This document shows, piece after piece, positions 17,246 to 25,295 of a stretch of 64,000 nt of DNA. The notes under the pieces are model-generated. The model did not search any database. It had not been told where the DNA came from and worked only from the letters and a program-made list of their open reading frames with translations. Every line of letters starts with the position of its first letter. Position 1 is the first letter of the stretch. Position numbers and translations under genes: made by a program. Source of the stretch: AC-69 sp036519575 (GTDB lineage Bacteria; Actinomycetota; UBA4738; HRBIN12). The stretch is from contig DATDKZ010000162.1 of the NCBI GenBank assembly GCA_036519575.1, forward strand, positions 1-64,000, read 5' to 3'.

Positions 17246-18462
17246 GCGGGAACGTCCGCCAGCGCGGGGGCGGGAGACAGATGTACGTCCTCCGACTCCG
17301 GCCGGCGAACCCAGGCGACCAGGCACCACACCAGGATGGCTGCCCGCACCAGGACGGCCACCTCGAAGGCGCCGATGGGAAGCCCGCCCACGCCCGTGTA
17401 CCGACCGAACCAGGAGAACCGGGTCAGGAACACCGCCACGTCGACCGCCTCGAAGGCGGCGAACAGGCGAAGGTTCGGAAGCGCCAGGGCGAACCAGGGG
17501 AGCAACCACAACCCGTACTGAGGGGAGTACACCTTGTTCGTCAGCAGGAACGCCACCAGAAGGGCGAACCCGAACGTCCAGCGGGGGAAGTTCGGCACGA
17601 CCCTGCGACGGAGCCGGTAGAGGAGGATCGAGGCCGCCGCGAACAGGACGAGCGAAAGGACGTTGATGAGAGGTGTGTGGCCGCAGTACAGCTCGCCGGT
17701 GAGCCGATGGCAGGCGATGAACCACAGGCTGTCCCAGTCGGCCGGACGGTCACGGTTGAAAGCGAAGAACTGCCACCAGCCCTTGGGGGCGGCCAACGCG
17801 AACGGTAGGTTCACCGCCACCCACGCGCCGGCCCCGGCCCAGGCGAGATGGATGCCCCGGTCCGGCTCGCGATCCCGGAACCGTCCCAGGACGAACGGCA
17901 CGACCAAGAGGGCGGGATAGAACTTGGTCGCGGCTCCCAAGCCGAGCAGCGCTCCGGCCCAGACGTCGCGCCGGTTCAGGTAGGCGAGCGTCGCTCCCGT
18001 GGCGAATGCGACCGCCAACAGGTCCCAGTTCATGAAGCCGTAGATGAGGAGCGTGGGCGCGACTGCGAAGTAGAGGGCCCGGGACCCCACGAGCAGGTAC
18101 AGGCACACGAGCACGACGAACGCCGCGATCGAGAGCAGCAGGACGTTCGAGTAGAAGAACCCTGCGAAACCCACCGACATCCAGGCGGCAACGCGCATGG
18201 CGTACATCGAGAGCACCGGGTACTCGTCGCATTTCTGGCCTCCGTCGGGGACGCAGGCGTCCAGATAGGGGAGCCGGCCGCCGGTGAGGTCCTCGGTTTC
18301 GTACAGGGCCACGATGTCCGAATAGCAGTACGAGCGATACGCCCGGCCGTCGCCCCAGTCGCCGCCGGCGCAGGGAGCCTTGAGCGTGATCCCCAGCGCC
18401 AGCGTGCCCGCGAGGCAGGCCATGACCAGCCCCAGTCCGATCTGCTTCGCGGGCAGCGCCAC
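17242..18462 (-). CDS. GT87/DUF2029-family glycosyltransferase
   Basis: A 406-residue polytopic membrane protein, about ten helices, of the GT-C superfamily. It has an extracytoplasmic loop after helix 1 rich in Cys and acidic residues (DGGQKCDEYPV), with DEYP in the position typical of GT87 enzymes. GAATKFYPALLVVPF and NKVYSPQYGLWLLPW are also typical of the family, which includes mycobacterial alpha-mannosyltransferases of lipoglycan synthesis. First gene of a two-gene unit with the PIG-V-like enzyme. GTG start with a GATAAT box 7 nt upstream and no ribosome site. Confidence 0.82.
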   Translation of the reverse strand: MALPAKQIGLGLVMACLAGTLALGITLKAPCAGGDWGDGRAYRSYCYSDIVALYETEDLTGGRLPYLDACVPDGGQKCDEYPVLSMYAMRVAAWMSVGFAGFFYSNVLLLSIAAFVVLVCLYLLVGSRALYFAVAPTLLIYGFMNWDLLAVAFATGATLAYLNRRDVWAGALLGLGAATKFYPALLVVPFVLGRFRDREPDRGIHLAWAGAGAWVAVNLPFALAAPKGWWQFFAFNRDRPADWDSLWFIACHRLTGELYCGHTPLINVLSLVLFAAASILLYRLRRRVVPNFPRWTFGFALLVAFLLTNKVYSPQYGLWLLPWFALALPNLRLFAAFEAVDVAVFLTRFSWFGRYTGVGGLPIGAFEVAVLVRAAILVWCLVAWVRRPESEDVHLSPAPALADVPA

Positions 18463-18469
18463 GAGGCCG

Positions 18470-18475
18470 ATTATC
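18470..18475 (-). promoter_or_regulatory. -10 element (GATAAT) before the GT87 gene
   Basis: On the minus strand GATAAT ends 7 nt before the GTG start at 18462, a leaderless arrangement. Confidence 0.42.
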
Positions 18476-18636
18476 CGCCCCGGCGAGGTCGGGCCGAGAG
18501 GTCGTCACCCCCGAGATGGGGTGCGGGCCCCCCGAGACGGAGGCGCCGCAGCCTCACCTGTAAGCGCAACGCCGCGCCGTTCGACGGGTAGAAGCAGGGA
18601 CCCGGTTTGAAGTGGGATTCGGGGGCCGGGCGCCGA

Positions 18637-19314
18637 CTAGATCGAGATCAAGCCGTGCTTTACGGCGAAGGCCACGGCCTCCAACTTGGAGTGAACCCCG
18701 AGCTTGGCCAGCAGGTTCCGGACGTGGGTCTGGACGGTCTGGGGGCTGATGAAGAGTTTGTGGGCGATGCCTTCGTTCCGCATCCCCTGGGCCAGGAGTT
18801 GGAGAACCTCCCGTTCCCGTTCGGTGAGTTCCCCGAGGAGCGCTTCGGCATCGCGGCGAGCTTCCCGTTCCATCGATACCTGGTGGAGGAGCCGGGTCAG
18901 GGTCGCGGGGTCGATCAGCACCTCCCCCTCGGCCGCAGCCTTTGCTGCGGAGAGGACCTCGCCGGCGGCCTCCTCCTTGCCCAGGAACCCCGATGCCCCC
19001 GCCTCGACCGCCTCCACCAGGAGCCGGTCGTCGTCGTGGGCCGTCATGATGACGACCTTCGTCGCCGGCGAGACCTCCTTGATCATGCGGGTAGCCTTGA
19101 TGCCGTCCATATGGCCCTTGAACACGATGTCCATCAGCACGACATCGGGCTGATGCTCGCGGCACAGCTCGATGGCCTCCTCGGGCACGTGAACGGGGGC
19201 GGCGATCATCCGGAGTGAACCGTCCCGCTCCACCACCATGGCCAGAGCGTCGGTGAGGATCTTGTGGTCGTCGCAGATCAGTAGGGTGGTCGGCCGGTTG
19301 GCATCGCTCGACAC
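18637..19314 (-). CDS. NarL-family response regulator
   Basis: Response regulator of about 225 residues. Receiver domain with ICDDHK, phospho-acceptor Asp in VVLMDIVFKGHMDG and Lys in GFLGKEE; LuxR-type HTH at the C-terminus (LTEREREVLQLLAQGMRNEGIA). Two GTG starts are possible: 19314 has AGGAAGG 8 nt upstream, and 19323 overlaps the kinase stop as GTGA. I prefer 19314 on ribosome-site spacing; the difference is three residues. Cotranscribed with the histidine kinase that precedes it. The receiver has an insertion (FKGH) beside the phosphorylation site. Confidence 0.9.
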   Translation of the reverse strand: MSSDANRPTTLLICDDHKILTDALAMVVERDGSLRMIAAPVHVPEEAIELCREHQPDVVLMDIVFKGHMDGIKATRMIKEVSPATKVVIMTAHDDDRLLVEAVEAGASGFLGKEEAAGEVLSAAKAAAEGEVLIDPATLTRLLHQVSMEREARRDAEALLGELTEREREVLQLLAQGMRNEGIAHKLFISPQTVQTHVRNLLAKLGVHSKLEAVAFAVKHGLISI

Positions 19315-19319
19315 GTCTG

Positions 19320-20114
19320 TCACCTTCCTGGAAGCGTGACCCTGAGCATGATTCCCCTGTCCCTTTCGTCCTCGATATCGATGCGCCCGCCCATGGCCTT
19401 GAGATGCGCCCGACAGATGAACAGCCCGAGCCCGGCGCCGGGGGTCCCCTCGTACCCAGGGGGGCGCCACTCGTTGAACTGCCCGAAGACCTCTTCCCGG
19501 AGCTCCGCGGGGATCCCTGGGCCCCGGTCGGCAACCTCCACGACCGCCTCCCCACCCGGCGACCGGAAGGCCCTGACCTCGATCGGCGCGTCGGGTGGAG
19601 AGAACTTCGATGCGTTGTCGAGCAGGTGGGCGATGATCTCGGACATGCGTGTCCGGTCGAGCGGCGCGATAAGGCCGTCCTCCACTTCCACCACCATTGC
19701 GTGCTGGCCGCTCGGCGTGCGCCACGCGACCTCCTGGACCAACGCGCCCAGATCCTCGTCTCGGACCTGGTAGGTGAGCTGGCCCGCGTCAATCCGAAGG
19801 GCGGTGGAGATCTCATCGGCGATGAGCCTGAGCCTGTTGGCCTCCGCGTCGATCAGCCGGAAGAACTCGAGTCGCTCGTCGTCGCTCATCGCCTCGTAGA
19901 GGCGGATGCCGGATGACGCGAGGCCTTTCACCGACATGATGGGGTTCTGGAGCTCGTGCCCGATCTTCGAGGTGATGTCGGCGCGCCGTACCACGTCCTC
20001 TGCCGGTCCGGCCCTTCGGCGCCTGCGGGCTCGGGCCAACACGAAGGCGGCGACGGCGAAGGCGACGAGGCCCGCCCCCACGCCGAACAGGAAGGCGCCG
20101 GCTGTGTCGCTCAC
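19320..20114 (-). CDS. Membrane-anchored histidine kinase (HisKA type)
   Basis: A 264-residue minimal kinase: one N-terminal membrane helix (about 7-27), Arg-rich stop-transfer, then a HisKA domain with His53 in GHELQNPIMS, and HATPase_c with N-box LLDNASKFS, DRGPGIP and GAGLGLFICR. It has no periplasmic sensor domain, so it probably reads a membrane or cytoplasmic cue or a partner protein. The HExxNP-type acceptor region belongs to the HisKA class, whereas the coupled regulator is NarL-type, a less common pairing. GTG start with a TACACT box 8 nt upstream. Confidence 0.9.
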   Translation of the reverse strand: MSDTAGAFLFGVGAGLVAFAVAAFVLARARRRRRAGPAEDVVRRADITSKIGHELQNPIMSVKGLASSGIRLYEAMSDDERLEFFRLIDAEANRLRLIADEISTALRIDAGQLTYQVRDEDLGALVQEVAWRTPSGQHAMVVEVEDGLIAPLDRTRMSEIIAHLLDNASKFSPPDAPIEVRAFRSPGGEAVVEVADRGPGIPAELREEVFGQFNEWRPPGYEGTPGAGLGLFICRAHLKAMGGRIDIEDERDRGIMLRVTLPGR

Positions 20115-20122
20115 CGAGGCGG

Positions 20123-20128
20123 AGTGTA
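20123..20128 (-). promoter_or_regulatory. -10 element (TACACT) before the HisKA kinase
   Basis: On the minus strand TACACT ends 8 nt before the GTG at 20114, with no Shine-Dalgarno in the gap, suggesting a leaderless mRNA for the kinase-regulator pair. Confidence 0.5.
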
Positions 20129-20130
20129 GG

Positions 20131-20157
20131 GCCTCCCGCCTGCCGGGCCCGGGAGGC
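20131..20157 (-). terminator. Hairpin after panB
   Basis: GCCTCCCG (20131-20138) pairs perfectly with CGGGAGGC (20150-20157) around an 11-nt loop, about 34 nt past the panB stop in the minus-strand direction. No T-run. It also sits just upstream of the next gene's -10 box, so it may insulate the two units. Confidence 0.45.
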
Positions 20158-20190
20158 GTGGCCAGACTCCGGTCGTGCTACTCGCGGCGG

Positions 20191-20982
20191 CTACTCGTAG
20201 GAGTGATCGGGGTCGGGGAACGTGCCCGCCTGGACCTCGCGAGCGAACGCTCCTGCGGCCTCCGCGATCTCCTCGCGCAGGTTCGCGTACGCCTTGGCGA
20301 ACTTGGGCGGCTTGCTCTCCGACAGTCCCAGCAGATCCGTGATCACGAGCACCTGCGCGTCGCACCCCGGCCCCGCCCCGATGCCGATGGTAGGGATGTG
20401 CAGGTGCTCGGTGATCCGCGTTCCGAGCTCTGCCGGGACGCCTTCCAGGACGATCGAGAACGCGCCTGCCTTCTGGAGGGCGCTCGCTTGCTCGAGGATA
20501 CGGGTGGCAGCCTCCTCACCGCGGCCCTGCACCCGATAGCCACCCATCCCGTGCACCGATTGCGGGGTCAGGCCCACGTGTGCCATGACCGGTACACCGA
20601 GCTCCACCAGGCGATGGGTCAGCTCGACCTGGGGCCCCTCGAGCTTGACGGCGTGAGCCCCGCCTTCCTTCAGGAATCGGCCGGCGTTTCGGACTCCCTC
20701 CTCCACAGAAACTTGGTACGAAAGGAATGGCATGTCGGCCACGACCATCGCGCTCCGCGCGCCGCGGGTCACCGCGCGGACATGATGGAGCATCTCCTCC
20801 ATGGTCACGGGCAAGGTGTTCTCATACCCCAGCACGTTCTGGGCGAGTGAATCGCCCACCAAGAGCACCGGGATACCTGCCTGGTCGAGGATTCGGGCGG
20901 TGGGGAAGTCGTAGGCGGTCAGCATCGCCCACCGCATGCCCTCCGCCTTCCATCCACGCAGGTCATGGACGGTCACGGTCAT
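20191..20982 (-). CDS. panB: 3-methyl-2-oxobutanoate hydroxymethyltransferase
   Basis: First committed enzyme of pantothenate synthesis: transfers a hydroxymethyl group from 5,10-methylene-THF to 2-oxoisovalerate, giving ketopantoate, in the cytoplasm. 263 residues. Family motifs: MLTAYDFPTARILDQAG, LLVGDSLAQNVLGY (metal-binding Asp), DMPFLSYQ, VKLEGP, AHVGLTPQS, GIGAGPGCDAQVLV. The start is the ATG at 20982: AAAGGAGG lies 8 nt upstream and falls between it and an earlier in-frame ATG at 21003. No panC or panD nearby. Confidence 0.95.
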   Translation of the reverse strand: MTVTVHDLRGWKAEGMRWAMLTAYDFPTARILDQAGIPVLLVGDSLAQNVLGYENTLPVTMEEMLHHVRAVTRGARSAMVVADMPFLSYQVSVEEGVRNAGRFLKEGGAHAVKLEGPQVELTHRLVELGVPVMAHVGLTPQSVHGMGGYRVQGRGEEAATRILEQASALQKAGAFSIVLEGVPAELGTRITEHLHIPTIGIGAGPGCDAQVLVITDLLGLSESKPPKFAKAYANLREEIAEAAGAFAREVQAGTFPDPDHSYE

Positions 20983-20990
20983 CGCTCGCG

Positions 20991-20998
20991 CCTCCTTT
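20991..20998 (-). promoter_or_regulatory. Ribosome site that decides the panB start
   Basis: AAAGGAGG on the minus strand, 8 nt before ATG 20982. It lies inside the seven-codon extension that begins at ATG 21003, so the shorter protein is favoured. Confidence 0.7.
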
Positions 20999-21201
20999 CG
21001 CATGAGTGCACGGCTCCGAGAGTGTAACCCGCGGCGGATGAGCCACCTTCCAGCTGACCCGGTGGCTGTCGGTGGCCGATGCTAGGGTCGCGCCCGTGGA
21101 ACAGGAGAACGCTTCGGTGGCAGGCGGGTGGACCGCCGGTCGACCCGGTAGACTCTGGGGGCCAGCCACGTCCTGCTCCCGGTGGGGGCCGTCCAGACCA
21201 G

Positions 21202-21207
21202 AGGAGG
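21202..21207 (+). promoter_or_regulatory. Ribosome site for rpsF with a CTG start
   Basis: AGGAGG lies 7 nt before CTG at 21215. The following codons read RSYEVMFIVPP, the conserved S6 start after the initiator. A TAGACT at 21149-21154 is a possible -10 box for the operon. Confidence 0.6.
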
Positions 21208-21214
21208 TGGGGAC

Positions 21215-21502
21215 CTGAGGTCCTACGAAGTGATGTTCATCGTTCCCCCCGAGGCCGACGAGTCGGTCGTCGGCGGGGTCATCGATCGGATCGCCAAGAT
21301 CGTCTCCCAGGCGGGGGGCGAGGTGGGCAAAGTCGATCGATGGGGGCGGCGGCGCCTGGCCTACGAGATCGCCCGTCAGAGCGAGGGGTATTACGTCGTC
21401 GTGGCGTTCACGGCGGAGCCGTCGGTGATCGCCGAACTCGAGCGGAGCCTGCACTTCGCCGACGAGGTGCTGCGGTTCAAGGTGGTCCAGAGAGCCGCCT
21501 AA
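21215..21502 (+). CDS. rpsF: Ribosomal protein S6, probable CTG start
   Basis: Small-subunit protein S6 (95 residues), partner of S18 in the platform of the 30S subunit. Conserved YEVMFIVPP at the N-terminus, WGRRRLAYEI in the middle, then LRFKVV near the end. S6 normally begins M-R-x-Y-E; here the codon before RSYE is CTG with an ideal AGGAGG spacing. Alternative starts are GTG 21182, giving an 11-residue extension that contains the ribosome site, or ATG 21233, which deletes strand beta-1. CTG 21215 fits best. Leads the rpsF-ssb-rpsR-rplI operon. Confidence 0.93.
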   Translation: MRSYEVMFIVPPEADESVVGGVIDRIAKIVSQAGGEVGKVDRWGRRRLAYEIARQSEGYYVVVAFTAEPSVIAELERSLHFADEVLRFKVVQRAA

Positions 21503-21560
21503 GTGACTTCCCCCTCCCCGGCAGGCCATTCGCCGAGGAGTGGAAACGGACAGGTAGGTG

Positions 21561-22019
21561 ATGGAGATGGCGAGCGACAACCAGATCACGATCGTCGGGA
21601 ACCTCACGGACGACCCGGAGCTTCGGTACACGCCGAACGGTGCGGCAGTGGTGAACTTCTCGGTGGCGGTCACGCCGCGGATCCGGGACGAGGGCGGTGG
21701 CTGGAAGGACGGCGACACGTCCTTCTTCCGTGTGAACGCATGGCGGACCCTGGCCGAGAACACTGCCGAGTCCCTCACCCGGGGCTCCCGGGTGGTCGTG
21801 GTGGGCCGCCTCCGCCAGCGCTCATGGGAGACCCCAGAGGGCGAACGGCGATCGGTGGTCGAGATCGAGGCCGACGAGCTGGGGCCGAGCCTTCGGTGGG
21901 CCACAGCCAAGATCGAGCGACAGGGTGGGAAGACCGGTGGCGACTGGTCGGCCAAGGCCCCCGCCCCGGTCGGTGCCGGCCAGAATTCGGACGAGGAGAC
22001 GCCGCTGGATGCCCCCTAA
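21561..22019 (+). CDS. ssb: Single-stranded DNA-binding protein
   Basis: OB-fold SSB of about 152 residues. [42 protein letters not shown] and [14 protein letters not shown] are family-typical. The C-terminal linker is short and Gly/Ala-rich. The tail ends EETPLDAP instead of the DDDIPF-type tip, so the usual acidic-aromatic partner-binding peptide is degenerate. Starts are ambiguous between GTG 21558, ATG 21561 and ATG 21567. The end overlaps the rpsR start. This is the standard neighbourhood between S6 and S18. Confidence 0.93.
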   Translation: MEMASDNQITIVGNLTDDPELRYTPNGAAVVNFSVAVTPRIRDEGGGWKDGDTSFFRVNAWRTLAENTAESLTRGSRVVVVGRLRQRSWETPEGERRSVVEIEADELGPSLRWATAKIERQGGKTGGDWSAKAPAPVGAGQNSDEETPLDAP

Positions 22020-22281
22020 GACCAAGAAGCGACCACCAAGAAAAGAAAAGGAAGAGAAGGCCTGGCAGAAGAAGCAGAAGAGGAAGGTCTGCATCTTCTG
22101 CAAGGACCGGATCGAGTACGTCGACTACAAGGACGTCATGACGCTGCGCAAGTTCGTCTCCGAGCGGGGCAAGATCCGGGCCCGCCGGGTGACCGGCAAC
22201 TGCGCCCAGCATCAACGGGACGTGGCTGTGGCGGTCAAGAACGCGCGCGAGATGGCGCTGCTTCCGTACTCCAGTCGATGA
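22009..22281 (+). CDS. rpsR: Ribosomal protein S18 (zinc-type)
   Basis: A 90-residue S18, which binds S6 on the 30S platform. Lys/Arg-rich N-terminus, then [31 protein letters not shown] and TGNCAQHQR: the CxxC pair plus C and H make this a zinc-binding (C+) form, so a zinc-independent paralogue may exist elsewhere. The ATG at 22009 overlaps the last codons of ssb. Its stop overlaps the rplI start (ATGA). Confidence 0.95.
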   Translation: MPPKTKKRPPRKEKEEKAWQKKQKRKVCIFCKDRIEYVDYKDVMTLRKFVSERGKIRARRVTGNCAQHQRDVAVAVKNAREMALLPYSSR

Positions 22282-22727
22282 AGGTCATCCTCCAGAAGCC
22301 CGTCGACAAGCTCGGCGTGCCCGGGGATGTGGTCGATGTCGCCGACGGGTATGCCCGTAACTACCTGATGCCCCGGGGCCTGGCGGTCAGGGCTTCCAAG
22401 GGCGGCGTGAAGCACGTCGAGAGCCTGAAACGGGCCCATACCACCAAGGTGTCTCAGGCCCAGGCTGAGGCCCAGGAGGTTGCCGATCGGCTGACCGCGA
22501 GCCCGATCAAGGTGAGGGCTCGGGTAGGCGAGGAGGGCAGGCTATTCGGGAGCGTGACTGCGGCCGAGGTCGCGGAGGAGATCGAGCGCCAGACCGGGGT
22601 GAAGGTTGACCGTCGCGACGTCCGCCTGGACGAGCCCATCCGAAGCGTCGGGGTCCACCAGGTCACGGTGCACCTGTTCACGGATGTGGATCCCGCCGTC
22701 CCGGTCGAGGTCGAACCCGCCGAGTAG
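22278..22727 (+). CDS. rplI: Ribosomal protein L9
   Basis: Large-subunit protein L9, 149 residues. N-terminal domain [34 protein letters not shown] is highly conserved and binds 23S rRNA near L1. A long connecting helix (about 40-80) joins it to the C-terminal domain with [16 protein letters not shown]. Last gene of the S6 operon; a 7-bp hairpin follows the stop by 11 nt. Confidence 0.96.
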   Translation: MKVILQKPVDKLGVPGDVVDVADGYARNYLMPRGLAVRASKGGVKHVESLKRAHTTKVSQAQAEAQEVADRLTASPIKVRARVGEEGRLFGSVTAAEVAEEIERQTGVKVDRRDVRLDEPIRSVGVHQVTVHLFTDVDPAVPVEVEPAE

Positions 22728-22738
22728 CGGGGTGTGCT

Positions 22739-22758
22739 GGGGTCGGCGGTACGACCCC
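22739..22758 (+). terminator. Hairpin after the S6 operon
   Basis: GGGGTCG (22739-22745) and CGACCCC (22752-22758) pair perfectly around GCGGTA, 11 nt past the rplI stop. No T-tract. It probably separates the ribosomal operon from dnaB. Confidence 0.5.
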
Positions 22759-22843
22759 CCGGCTGAACCAGCGACGCTCCGGTGTCCGTGCGCGCCCCGG
22801 ACGGGTTCCTGACTTGCCGAATTACATGTGTGTCACTATGGGG

Positions 22844-22944
22844 TTGTACACACGTGTCCACGGCGTTTTCCACAGGTCCAGTGGCAGGTGGACGTGAGTC
22901 TGACAACAAACTTTCGGACCCCACCTGGGGCGGAATTGTCCACA
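22844..22944 (+). promoter_or_regulatory. Cluster of DnaA-box-like sequences upstream of dnaB
   Basis: Within about 100 nt, all in the same orientation: TTGTACACA (22844), GTGTCCACG (22854), TTTTCCACA (22866) and TTGTCCACA (22936). The last is an exact actinobacterial DnaA box; the third is one mismatch from TTATCCACA. The first also overlaps an inverted repeat (ATGTGTGT...ACACACGT). Seen: the sequences. Inferred: DnaA binding that controls dnaB or titrates DnaA. Confidence 0.45.
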
Positions 22945-23020
22945 GGCGATTTCCCCTTCCCTCCTGGGAGGCGGGCGTCTACCGTCTGCACCTCGCCGCG
23001 CGTTCGGGAGAGGGGGATCG

Positions 23021-24373
23021 TTGGCGACGAGAGCTGACGATGTCCGCCGTCTCCGGCCCGAACGGGTACCGCCCCACAACCTGGAAGCCGAGGAGTCCGT
23101 CCTCGGCGCCATGATGCTCTCGACGGAGGCCATCGCCGACGTCGTCGAGGTGGTCAAGCCCGAGGACTTCTACAAGTCCGCGAACGGCACAATCTTCGAC
23201 ACGCTCCGGGGGATCTACGCGCGGGGTGATCCGGTCGATGCCATCACCGCAGTCGAGGACCTCCGACGGCGCGGTGTGCTGGAACAGGTCGGCGGGCACC
23301 TGTACATCCACGAGCTGGTCGAGCAGGTGCCGACACCGGCCGCGGCGGGCAACTACGCGCGGATCGTGGCGCAGCACGCGCTCCTGCGGCGACTGATCCA
23401 GGCGGCGGGCGACATCATGGAGATGGGGTACTCGGCCCCTGAGGACCCCGAGCGGGTGGCCGACGAAGCCGAGCAGCGCATCTACGACGTGGCCCGCCAC
23501 GGCGAGAAGGACCAGGTGGCCTCCCTTCGGGAGCTGGTGGACCAGGCCATGACCGACCTGGAGCAGATCCAGAACCGGGAGTCGGCCTTCGCCGGCCTGC
23601 CGACCGGGTTCCGGGATCTGGACGAGCTGCTGTCGGGCCTGCAATCGGGCAACCTGGTGATCGTGGCGGCCCGTCCCGGCGTCGGGAAGTCCTCGTTCGC
23701 TACGAACGTCGCCAGGAACGCGGCGGTCGAGTCCAGGGTGCCCGTGGCGATGTTCTCACTCGAGATGTCGAGGTGGGAGATCGGGATGCGCCTCCTGTGC
23801 GGCGAGGCGGGGGTCCCTTGGGACCGGATCCGGGGGCGGCGCGTGGGCGCCGATGACTGGTCGCGGGTCGTCCAAGCCGCGGAGGTCCTGCACGATGCGC
23901 CGCTGTCGATCGTGGACTCGGGCAACGTCACGATCGTCGATATCAGGGCCAAGGCCCGGCGGCTCGCAGCTCGGAGGCAGGGCCTGGGGCTGATCATCGT
24001 GGATTACCTCCAACTGATGTCGCACCACCGAAGGGTGGACAACCGTCAGCAGGAGATCGCCGAGATCAGCAGGAGCCTCAAGCTCCTGGCCAAGGAGCTG
24101 AAGATCCCGGTCATCGCCGTCTCCCAGCTGAACCGGGACCCCGAGCGACGGCAGGACAAGCGCCCCCAGCTCTCGGACCTGCGCGAATCTGGTGCGATCG
24201 AACAGGATTCCGACGTCGTCATGTTCATCCATCGCGATGACTCCGATCCGGCGAAGAAGGGACTCGCCGACCTGATCGTGGCCAAGCACCGGAATGGGCC
24301 GACCGACACGGTCCCCGTAACGTTCCTTCCGCATCTCACGCAGTTCCGGAACTACGCCCCGGCCTCCGCCTAG
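23021..24373 (+). CDS. dnaB: Replicative DNA helicase
   Basis: Hexameric 5'-3' helicase that unwinds DNA at the replication fork, 450 residues. The N-terminal domain has PPHNLEAEESVLGAMM. The RecA-like C-terminal domain has Walker A ARPGVGKSS (Lys223), FSLEMS, and LIIVDYLQLM (Walker B). SQLNRDPERR and the SDLRESGAIEQDSD arginine-finger region follow. No intein interrupts it. TTG start with GAGAGGGGG 4 nt before. Lies after rpsF-ssb-rpsR-rplI, a common arrangement. Confidence 0.97.
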   Translation: MATRADDVRRLRPERVPPHNLEAEESVLGAMMLSTEAIADVVEVVKPEDFYKSANGTIFDTLRGIYARGDPVDAITAVEDLRRRGVLEQVGGHLYIHELVEQVPTPAAAGNYARIVAQHALLRRLIQAAGDIMEMGYSAPEDPERVADEAEQRIYDVARHGEKDQVASLRELVDQAMTDLEQIQNRESAFAGLPTGFRDLDELLSGLQSGNLVIVAARPGVGKSSFATNVARNAAVESRVPVAMFSLEMSRWEIGMRLLCGEAGVPWDRIRGRRVGADDWSRVVQAAEVLHDAPLSIVDSGNVTIVDIRAKARRLAARRQGLGLIIVDYLQLMSHHRRVDNRQQEIAEISRSLKLLAKELKIPVIAVSQLNRDPERRQDKRPQLSDLRESGAIEQDSDVVMFIHRDDSDPAKKGLADLIVAKHRNGPTDTVPVTFLPHLTQFRNYAPASA

Positions 24374-24386
24374 CCCTGTCCTGCCC

Positions 24387-24392
24387 TAGGCT
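24387..24392 (+). promoter_or_regulatory. -10 element (TAGGCT) before the Nth-like gene
   Basis: TAGGCT ends 8 nt before the ATG at 24401; no ribosome site between. Leaderless pattern. Confidence 0.5.
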
Positions 24393-24400
24393 GCCGGGGC

Positions 24401-25090
24401 ATGACGGCCGATGCACGCCGTGTCCGCGCCATCCACCGCCGGCTGTTGCGGCATTTCGGCTCGCTCGAGCCGCCCCGTCGGAGCGATCCGCTCGACGAGC
24501 TCATCCTCACCGTGCTCTCGCAGAACACGAGCGACGCCAACAGCTTCAGGGCCTACGAATCGCTTCGGGCCAGGTTCCCGACGTGGGAAGCACTGGCCGG
24601 GGCTCGCCCGTCGGAGGTTGCGGCCTCGATCCGCTCGGGCGGCCTGTCGAACGTGAAGGCGCCGCGCATCCTGGCCATCCTGCGCGCGATCCAGGAACGC
24701 GAGGGACATCTCGACCTGTCCCTCCTCCGCGGCAAGAGCGACGCGGACGCGCGAGACTACCTGACCTCCCTTCCAGGGGTCGGGCCGAAGACAGCGGCCG
24801 TTGTGCTGGCGTTCTCGCTCGATCGTCCGGCCCTCCCGGTGGATACGCACGTCCATCGCGTGGCGAGCCGCCTCGGCCTGATCCCGCCGAACTCGTCCGC
24901 GGCCAGGGCGCAGGACATCCTGGAGGCGATCACACCCGTGGACATCCGGGTCGCGATGCATGTCGGCCTGATCCGCTTAGGCCGGGAGATCTGCAAGCCG
25001 GGCCGGCCGAGGTGCGAGGTGTGTCCGCTCGCCGACCTGTGTCCCACAGCGCCCACGATCCTCGGCGAGAAGCCCCGAGGTGGTGCCTGA
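24401..25090 (+). CDS. Endonuclease III-like DNA glycosylase (HhH-GPD, [4Fe-4S])
   Basis: Base-excision-repair glycosylase/AP lyase of 229 residues acting on oxidised bases. Helix-hairpin-helix LPGVGPKTAAVV supplies the catalytic-type Lys, and VDTHVHRVASRLGL the catalytic Asp. The C-terminal cluster Cys198-x6-Cys205-x2-Cys208-x5-Cys214 matches the [4Fe-4S] loop. LSQNTSDANS in the N-terminal region is Nth-like. Somewhat divergent from classical Nth, so it could be a paralogue rather than the main enzyme. Monocistronic, apparently leaderless. Confidence 0.88.
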   Translation: MTADARRVRAIHRRLLRHFGSLEPPRRSDPLDELILTVLSQNTSDANSFRAYESLRARFPTWEALAGARPSEVAASIRSGGLSNVKAPRILAILRAIQEREGHLDLSLLRGKSDADARDYLTSLPGVGPKTAAVVLAFSLDRPALPVDTHVHRVASRLGLIPPNSSAARAQDILEAITPVDIRVAMHVGLIRLGREICKPGRPRCEVCPLADLCPTAPTILGEKPRGGA

Positions 25091-25118
25091 GCGAGCGGCG
25101 CCCGCGACCCTACCTGGA

Positions 25119-25192
25119 TGGAGCGGGCGAGGGGAATCGAACCCCCGTCTCGAGCTTGGGAAGCTCACGTTCTGCCATTGAACCACGCCCGC
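25119..25192 (-). tRNA. tRNA-Gly (anticodon CCC), CCA encoded
   Basis: Minus strand, 74 nt including an encoded CCA (complement of 25119-25121). Acceptor GCGGGCG/CGCCCGC pairs perfectly. The D-arm contains GGTTCAATGGCAGAA. The anticodon arm TGAGC-TTCCCAA-GCTCG gives CCC. The T-arm is GGGGGTTCGATTCCCCT. It reads GGG codons. Located between the Nth-like gene and trpD, antisense to both. Confidence 0.96.
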
Positions 25193-25295
25193 TTGGCGCA
25201 ACACCGGCCGGTCGCCGGCCTCGATCGGGCAGTGTATCGAGGCCTCGGGGCCCCTGCTTCGAGGCGGACTCGGGCTTCGGTTCTGGGCGACCTGT

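Noticed and set aside
22844..22944. Chromosomal origin of replication
   Set aside because: Only four box-like sequences, no AT-rich unwinding stretch, and no dnaA, dnaN or rpmH nearby. Kept only as a regulatory cluster.
23021..24373. Intein in dnaB
   Set aside because: The protein is of normal length (450 residues) and the P-loop and surrounding motifs are uninterrupted.
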